A stretch of DNA of 64,000 nt. Source: Thermoflexus hugenholtzii JAD2 (GTDB lineage: Bacteria; Chloroflexota; Dehalococcoidia; UBA2979). Within the stretch, counting starts at the first letter, position 1; each line of letters opens with the position of its first letter. The translations under genes were made by a program, and so were the position numbers. Shown in pieces: positions 59,860-64,000 of this stretch. The DNA lies in the NCBI GenBank assembly GCA_945903275.1, contig CAMDNW010000004.1, positions 81,491 through 145,490 of the forward strand. Reading direction: 5' to 3'. The notes beneath the pieces were generated by a model that was not told where the DNA came from, searched no databases, and saw only the letters and a program-made list of their open reading frames with translations.

Positions 59860-60661
59860 GAGGCTCCTCCACCATCACAGGCACCACGATCGGGAACGCC
59901 GTACCGGGGTGTGCGAGCACCGTCACGTTGTTGCCGTACACACTGCGGATGATGTCCACCGTTACCACCGCAGCGGGCGGGCCGCTCGCCACGACACGAC
60001 CATCGGCGAGCAGCACTAACCGGTCGCAGTATGCCGCCGCGAGCGTCATATCGTGGACGACGACAAGTACGCCGACACCATCCGCAGCCAACGCACGAAG
60101 TAGCTCGAACGTCTCGTATTGGGCCTGCACATCGAGGTTCGCGGTAGGCTCGTCGAGCAGCAACAGCCGCGGTTCCTGCGCGAGCGCACGGGCAATGAAG
60201 ACACGACGCCGTTGACCGCCTGATAGGGTACCGAGCGGGCGTGATGCTAGGTCTTCACAACCAGCGCGCCGCATCGCCTCGCTGGTTACCGCGAAGTCGC
60301 GGGCAGACTCGCGGCCGAGCAGGCCGAGGTGCGGCGTACGACCGAGCAGAACGAGGTCTTCGACAGACATCTCGGGTGGTGCTTCCGGAAGTTGCTGCAC
60401 AACTGCAACGCCTCGCGCCAGAGCGCGGCGGTCGAGGTTCGCCAGCGTGGCACCAAATACCTCAACAGAGCCCGCAGTCAGCGGTATGAGCGCCGTGACT
60501 GCACGCAAAAACGTGCTCTTGCCAGCGCCATTCGGGCCCAGAAGGCCGACCACCTCACCGGAGGCGACATCGAGCGTGACATCGCGCAGCACCTCACGGC
60601 TGCCCAGCGCGGCGCGGATAGCTGTCACACGCAACAGCGGGACATCGATCAGGGTTGTCAC
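59852..60661 (-). CDS. btuD: Corrinoid (or iron-siderophore) ABC transporter ATP-binding protein
   Basis: A 269-residue ABC ATPase of the FecE/BtuD type: Walker A 'LLGPNGAGKSTFLRAV', signature 'PLGTLSGGQRRRVFIARALAQ', Walker B 'LLLLDEPTANLDVQAQYETFELL' and H-loop 'VVHDMTLAAAYCDRLVLLADGRVVASGPPAAVV'. The genetic context (cobalamin riboswitch, cobO-cobT next) points to corrinoid import rather than iron. It overlaps btuC by four bases. Confidence 0.93.
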   Translation of the reverse strand: MTTLIDVPLLRVTAIRAALGSREVLRDVTLDVASGEVVGLLGPNGAGKSTFLRAVTALIPLTAGSVEVFGATLANLDRRALARGVAVVQQLPEAPPEMSVEDLVLLGRTPHLGLLGRESARDFAVTSEAMRRAGCEDLASRPLGTLSGGQRRRVFIARALAQEPRLLLLDEPTANLDVQAQYETFELLRALAADGVGVLVVVHDMTLAAAYCDRLVLLADGRVVASGPPAAVVTVDIIRSVYGNNVTVLAHPGTAFPIVVPVMVEEPHD

Positions 60662-61740
60662 AGGCCGCCGCCGATCCGCCGGGTGCGCATGACATACAGA
60701 AAGAATGGACCACCGATCACCGCAGTCACGATGCCGACCGGTACTTCTTGCGGGCGCAGTAACGTTCTCGACAGCACGTCAGCACCGATGAGAAACGACG
60801 CGCCAATGAGTGCAGATAGCGGAAGCACGCGGCGGTAATCGACGCCAAAGAGAAGCCGCACGAGATGCGGCACAACAAGGCCCACGAAGCCAATGACACC
60901 GGCCATCGCAACGGCAGTCGCCGCGACCAGCGACGCGGCCGCCAATAGAACAAGTTTTGTGCGCGCAACATTCACACCAAGTTGCGCAGCTTGCTCTTCG
61001 TCGAGCTGAAGTACGTTCAAGAGCCGGCCATGGATCGCGATTACAGCAGTACCGACCGCTAAATATGGAATGGCAAGCACAGCGCGCTCCCAGTTCGCCG
61101 TATTGAAGGAGCCAAAGAGGAACGCAAAGATGGCAAGCACACGTTCACCGCCATTGAGCATGATGAACGAAGTCACCGCCCCAGCGACTGACGAGACAGC
61201 AACGCCAGCAAGAATGAGCGACGTGTTAGAGCGCGCGAGGCCCACGTGCGCTGCTGAGTAGGCGATCACCACCGCAAGCGCCGCACCGCCAAACGCGAAC
61301 AACGGCACCCAGCCAAAGCCGTACGGGCCAGCATCGAGCGGAGTCATGATCGCGATTGCTGCTCCGAGCGCCGCGCCGGACGCGACCCCAAGTAGGAACG
61401 GATCCGCGAGCGGATTACGGAAAACGCCTTGATATGTCGCCCCAGAGTACGCAAGCGCAGCACCTGCAAGACCAGCGGTGAGCACTCTCGGTAGCCGGAC
61501 CTCGAGCACGATGCGCTGCCAGCCGACAGGCGCGTCCACCGCAAGTGTCATGAATGGCAGTCGGTCGAGGATGATCGCCAAGGTGGTCAGTGGCGGAATG
61601 GTGCTCGCTCCCATCATCACGGCGAACGCAGCGACGACAATGAGCATGCTACTCGCAAGTGCCACGGGGCCGATGCCTGTGGCACGCGAGGCTCGCACGG
61701 CCGCAGCCACACCAGCGGTGGCTTCCGTCCGAGTGATCAT
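60658..61740 (-). CDS. btuC: Corrinoid ABC transporter permease (FecCD/BtuC family)
   Basis: A 360-residue permease with about ten membrane helices. 'RLPRVLTAGLAGAALAYSGATYQGVFRNPLADPFLLGVASGAALGAAI' and 'GVIGFVGLVVPHLVRLLFGVDYRRVLPLSALIGASFLIGADVLSRTLL' are the BtuC/FecCD signature regions (the latter holds the coupling helix). It is coupled to btuF and btuD by four-base overlaps. Confidence 0.94.
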   Translation of the reverse strand: MITRTEATAGVAAAVRASRATGIGPVALASSMLIVVAAFAVMMGASTIPPLTTLAIILDRLPFMTLAVDAPVGWQRIVLEVRLPRVLTAGLAGAALAYSGATYQGVFRNPLADPFLLGVASGAALGAAIAIMTPLDAGPYGFGWVPLFAFGGAALAVVIAYSAAHVGLARSNTSLILAGVAVSSVAGAVTSFIMLNGGERVLAIFAFLFGSFNTANWERAVLAIPYLAVGTAVIAIHGRLLNVLQLDEEQAAQLGVNVARTKLVLLAAASLVAATAVAMAGVIGFVGLVVPHLVRLLFGVDYRRVLPLSALIGASFLIGADVLSRTLLRPQEVPVGIVTAVIGGPFFLYVMRTRRIGGGL

Positions 61741-62705
61741 CGCGCTGTCGCTAGGAAATACTCGGGATAGAGCGCGCGGGCCATGAGTTCGATGGCCTCA
61801 ACGATACGGGGGCCGGGGCGGTTCGCGACGTTCGGATCGATCGGGACGATGCGCTTTGACTGCACCGCGGCGATAGCTTGCCAGCCGGGGCGAGACGCCA
61901 CAGTCTCCACGCTCTGCTTCGCGGAGATGGCATCGGAAAGCAGTATCACCTCGGGATTCGCCGCAATGATGGCTTCCGAAGAGAGTTGTGGGAACGCAGT
62001 GCGAGCATCGAGTGCGATGTTTTGAACCTTCAGGAGGGTGAGCATGCTCCCGATAAACGTTTCTGGTGAGGCAGTATAAAGATCCGGGCTGATCTCGTAG
62101 AACACACGGGGTCCGGTGCGAACTGATTCGAGGCGTGCGATGACCGTACCGATCCGCTGGCGCATAGAGGCGACAAGCGCGCGAGCCTCAGCGTCACGCT
62201 CGGTGATGCTACCGAGCATGCCAATCACCTCGATGACACGATCAACGGACTGTGCTTCTTCGATGTAAAGAACAGTCATTTTGAGGTCACGGAACTGCTT
62301 CACCTGCGTGCGCTGGCGGGTGGTCATCAGCACAAGATCGGGCGAATGCGCCAGCGCCGCCTCGGGATTGGGTTGCGTGTACTCCATACGAGGAAGACTG
62401 GCGACACTCGCCGGATAGTCGGAGAACCGGTCGACTACAGCAACACGGTCGCCTGCACCGATGGCGAAGAGAATCTCTGTGAGTCCGGGCGAGAGTGAGA
62501 TGATGCGCATCGGAGCAGTCCGGAACTCGACGCTTGTCCCACCGGAATCGACGACTGTACGAGGGAAGACGGAAGGAGCGTTCGCTGCTGCAGCGGTCAA
62601 CGTGGGTGCAGCAGTCGATGTAGATGCAGGCGTGCCGCACGCAGCAAGCATCGATATGGCGCTCAACGCGCAGATCAGCAAGCAAGCGAGGGTCGTAAAT
62701 CGCAC
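61737..62705 (-). CDS. btuF: Corrinoid ABC transporter substrate-binding lipoprotein
   Basis: A 322-residue class III binding protein. GTG 62705, with GGAGG five bases upstream, opens VRFTTLACLLICALSAISML followed by AACG, a lipoprotein signal. The BtuF fold follows: 'RIISLSPGLTEILFAIGAGDRVAVVDRFSDYPASVASLPRM', 'PDLVLMTTRQRTQVKQFRDLKMTVLYIEE' and 'EAIIAANPEVILLSDAISAK'. The GTG start is chosen over the open frame to 62789, which would overlap the leader. First gene of the ten-gene corrinoid operon. Confidence 0.93.
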   Translation of the reverse strand: MRFTTLACLLICALSAISMLAACGTPASTSTAAPTLTAAAANAPSVFPRTVVDSGGTSVEFRTAPMRIISLSPGLTEILFAIGAGDRVAVVDRFSDYPASVASLPRMEYTQPNPEAALAHSPDLVLMTTRQRTQVKQFRDLKMTVLYIEEAQSVDRVIEVIGMLGSITERDAEARALVASMRQRIGTVIARLESVRTGPRVFYEISPDLYTASPETFIGSMLTLLKVQNIALDARTAFPQLSSEAIIAANPEVILLSDAISAKQSVETVASRPGWQAIAAVQSKRIVPIDPNVANRPGPRIVEAIELMARALYPEYFLATAR

Positions 62706-62794
62706 AGATCCTCCGTACCTGGTCGGAGGCAGTCGCCGCAGTCTCTTCCTGCGCGACAACGCGGCAGCGGGAGCAGCCGCATGCCTCACACCGT

Positions 62795-62935
62795 CCTAGC
62801 GGTTTGCAGACACAGCATGCGCAGGCCGGTGCTCTGGCTTGCCGGGGGTGCGATTGAGCACCACGGCTTACAGTTGCGGGACAGCGCCGGTCTCGCACCG
62901 GCTTCCCCGAACCCTACGCTGGAACCATCTGAGAA
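62795..62935 (-). promoter_or_regulatory. Cobalamin riboswitch
   Basis: The minus-strand leader of btuF contains the conserved blocks GGGAAGCCGGTGCGA, CCGGCGCTGTCCCGC and AACTGTAAGC, then AAGCCAGAGCACCGG (the B12 box, 62840-62826). This is the cobalamin riboswitch core (P3-P6 junction and B12 box). Binding of adenosylcobalamin would reduce expression of the uptake/salvage operon. The outer boundaries are approximate. Confidence 0.92.
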
Positions 62936-63009
62936 TAGCCAAACCGCACTAGTCAAGCAACCAAATGTGGCTTTTGATTACAGTCTTTGATCATATGAAG
63001 ATTCTCCGG

Positions 63010-63037
63010 TTGACAGGCGTTGTGGGTTGAGTATGAT
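63010..63037 (+). promoter_or_regulatory. Near-consensus sigma-70 promoter ahead of the c-di-AMP riboswitch
   Basis: TTGACA at 63010-63015 and TATGAT at 63032-63037 with a 16-base spacer. Transcription would start near 63044, giving a leader of about 220 bases containing the riboswitch before the zinc-ribbon gene. Confidence 0.75.
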
Positions 63038-63093
63038 CTTGTCGTCACAATCACTAAGTCATACGTGCTTGTGATGTACGGCATCTTAACGAT

Positions 63094-63219
63094 GTTCTGC
63101 CTAATTCCCGTGAGAAAGCGGGAACCGGGGGATCCAACATATGGGGTGAACTCTCGTTTGCGAGAGCGGGCAAACCTGATCAGCCCGAACCCGTCAGCTA
63201 ACCTCGGCGGCAGTGGAAC
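63094..63219 (+). promoter_or_regulatory. c-di-AMP (ydaO/yuaA-type) riboswitch
   Basis: The leader has the ordered conserved blocks of the ydaO motif: GGGGGATCC (63127-63135), ATGGGGTGAA (63141-63150) and CCGAACCCGTCAGCTAACC (63185-63203) followed by TCG. The closing stem pairs GTTCTGCC (63094-63101) with GGCA (63209-63212) and GGAAC (63215-63219), with a small bulge. These are the hallmark sequences of c-di-AMP sensors, which usually turn genes off when c-di-AMP is high. An expression platform was not identified. Confidence 0.85.
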
Positions 63220-63267
63220 AGGCCCTAGCCGGAGGGCACCCGACAGACCCGAACAAGGAAACACGCC

Positions 63268-63480
63268 GTGAACAACAGTATCCCGCCCAAGCAGTGCCCA
63301 CGTTGCCGTGGACTCATGATAATTGAGGACGACTGGTACGGGAAGTTCGGCACCTGCATAGCCTGTGGATACGTCCACGAGACTCAGGTCGCCGACCCTC
63401 TAGAAATCCTTGAGGAAGAGCGCCTGGCTGCCGGCAAGCAACGCCGCCGCCAGCCGTCGCACGGCAAGCTCCGCCTCTAA
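63268..63480 (+). CDS. Small zinc-ribbon protein under c-di-AMP riboswitch control
   Basis: A 70-residue protein from GTG 63268 with AAGGAA eight bases upstream: MNNSIPPKQCPRCRGLMIIE, then 'GKFGTCIACGYVHETQ' and a basic C terminus (RRRQPSHGKLRL). C-x-x-C ... C-x-x-C over about 24 residues is a zinc ribbon, as in TFIIB-like or rubredoxin-like small proteins. I know of no characterised family with this sequence. The usual targets of ydaO riboswitches are potassium/osmolyte transporters and cell-wall hydrolases, so this target is unusual. Confidence 0.75.
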   Translation: MNNSIPPKQCPRCRGLMIIEDDWYGKFGTCIACGYVHETQVADPLEILEEERLAAGKQRRRQPSHGKLRL

Positions 63481-63508
63481 GCCACTAAGCCACGCTTTGC
63501 TTTTTCAG

Positions 63509-63793
63509 CTAGATGCGCCCTCGTGCATCAAGATAGACACGGGCGAGTTCGATTAGCTTCGGCCCGCCTACCCCTTCTTGAGCACGTCGAGCATGGCTCG
63601 GTTGAGTTTGTGTCCTTTGTAGTCCTCGTAGCGGATGTCGCTCCGCCCGCAATCTGCTCAACGAGCTCCTCGCGAAGGACGCTGACCGCGAAGCGAGCGC
63701 AGGCCGGGCGCGGCCAGATGCTGGCCGCGCCCGGCCTGCGCTCGCTTGAAGATCGCCCCCCCCCCGCATCGCACCACCCACGCTAGACGCCAT
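63509..63793 (-). other. Region with decayed-looking minus-strand coding fragments
   Basis: Successive minus-strand frames give protein-like pieces: 'RFAVSVLREELVEQIAGG', 'DIRYEDYKGHKLNRAMLDVL' and 'KLIELARVYLDARGRI', each in a different frame. They might be one frameshifted gene, or chance. A perfect inverted repeat (63691-63747) and a run of ten C (63756-63765) lie at its upstream end. No family is recognised. Confidence 0.3.
63691..63747. repeat. Perfect 27-bp inverted repeat with 3-base loop
   Basis: Arms 63691-63717 (starting AAGCGAGCGCAGGCC) and 63721-63747 (ending GGCCTGCGCTCGCTT) are exact reverse complements around loop ATG. Such a long GC-rich perfect hairpin is unusual; it could be a terminator, a replication/recombination product or an assembly artefact. 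Confidence 0.9.
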
Positions 63794-64000
63794 TGCTCAC
63801 TGGTTCGCGCAAACTGCTCGCTAACAATCATAATTGTTTACACTTAAAAAACGGCCAGCCAACGGCTTCACGTCATTGTGAATGGCGTGGTGTCGGCCGG
63901 TGAACCGGTCGCGAGAAACAGTGGTGGGAGCGGTTGCGAACGATCGTGCAGCCGGCCGACCCACAAACATTCTGGATGTGACGCTATGTCGCGGATACCA
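63794..64000. other. Intergenic end of window with an AT-rich palindrome
   Basis: AACAAT-CATA-ATTGTT at 63823-63838 is a perfect palindrome with 6-base arms in an AT-rich patch, followed by TTTACACTTAAAAAACGG. It may be an operator/promoter for a gene beyond the window. The remaining sequence holds GC-rich inverted-repeat pieces (GCCGGCC types) but no gene I recognise. Confidence 0.4.

Noticed and set aside
63794..64000. Replication origin or attachment site suggested by the AT-rich palindrome
   Set aside because: No DnaA-box cluster, integrase gene or direct repeat is present; a simple operator is the more modest reading.

Overview
The window is GC-rich bacterial chromosome, densely packed with short gaps and many ATGA/GTGA/TGATG overlaps. 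The gene set (AtpZ-AtpB, a DUF951 protein, mycobacterial-type PyrF, MoxR/DUF58/DUF4129 trio, LexA with a Gram-positive style GTTC/GAAC operator, EtfAB with a membrane Fe-S partner, corrinoid salvage operon, MshC-like ligase, CofE relic) suggests a member of Chloroflexota, possibly Dehalococcoidia-like, although an actinobacterial relative cannot be excluded from sequence reading alone. No CRISPR, prophage, integrase or intact insertion sequence was seen.

Layout. 0-7.1 kb (minus strand): 5' end of the ATP synthase operon (atpZ, atpB), a bifunctional nuclease, a DUF951 protein, pyrF, murI and a DUF4129/DUF58/MoxR cluster. 7.2-11.7 kb: cinA, an HNH domain fragment, orphan HicB, a metallo-beta-lactamase-fold hydrolase, a broken VOC gene and chrA. 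11.7-17.0 kb (minus): NorD-like VWA protein, NorQ-like ATPase, and coaE with a long Ala/Lys/Pro tail. 17.2-25.6 kb (minus): a fatty-acid/acyl-CoA oxidation operon with two crotonases, two tiny paralogous proteins, a degenerate Rieske-fold protein, an acyl-CoA ligase, a membrane FeS electron acceptor and etfBA. 25.8-38.6 kb: mixed accessory genes, including SDRs, ankyrin protein, PIG-L deacetylase, NUDIX, MshC/CysS-like ligase, FAH hydrolase and a tandem nitrilase. 38.7-49.4 kb: PDZ lipoprotein, tRNA-His, flavin reductase, mgtE, epimerase, polytopic membrane protein, lexA and holA, interspersed with decayed genes. 49.4-53.3 kb: an envelope proteolysis group (protease-dead trypsin-fold lipoprotein, S49 peptidase, HtrA). 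53.3-62.9 kb (minus): a ten-gene corrinoid uptake and salvage operon (btuF-btuC-btuD-cobO-cobT-cobS-cbiB-cobD-cobQ-cobU) behind a cobalamin riboswitch. 63.0-63.5 kb: a near-consensus promoter and a c-di-AMP (ydaO-type) riboswitch preceding a 70-residue zinc-ribbon gene.

Two themes stand out. First, two different riboswitches sit back to back in the 62.8-63.27 kb region, driving divergent units; the c-di-AMP one controls an unrecognised zinc-ribbon protein. Second, an unusual number of gene relics lie between intact housekeeping genes: VOC, intradiol dioxygenase, CorC/HlyC, an M23-like remnant, YkgJ, CofE and an NMT1/THI5-like binding protein. One of them carries the signature of a template-switch at a quasi-palindrome. 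Either this lineage is eroding accessory genes, or some lesions are assembly errors; read-level data would decide. All family assignments are from motif recognition by eye, not from database searches.
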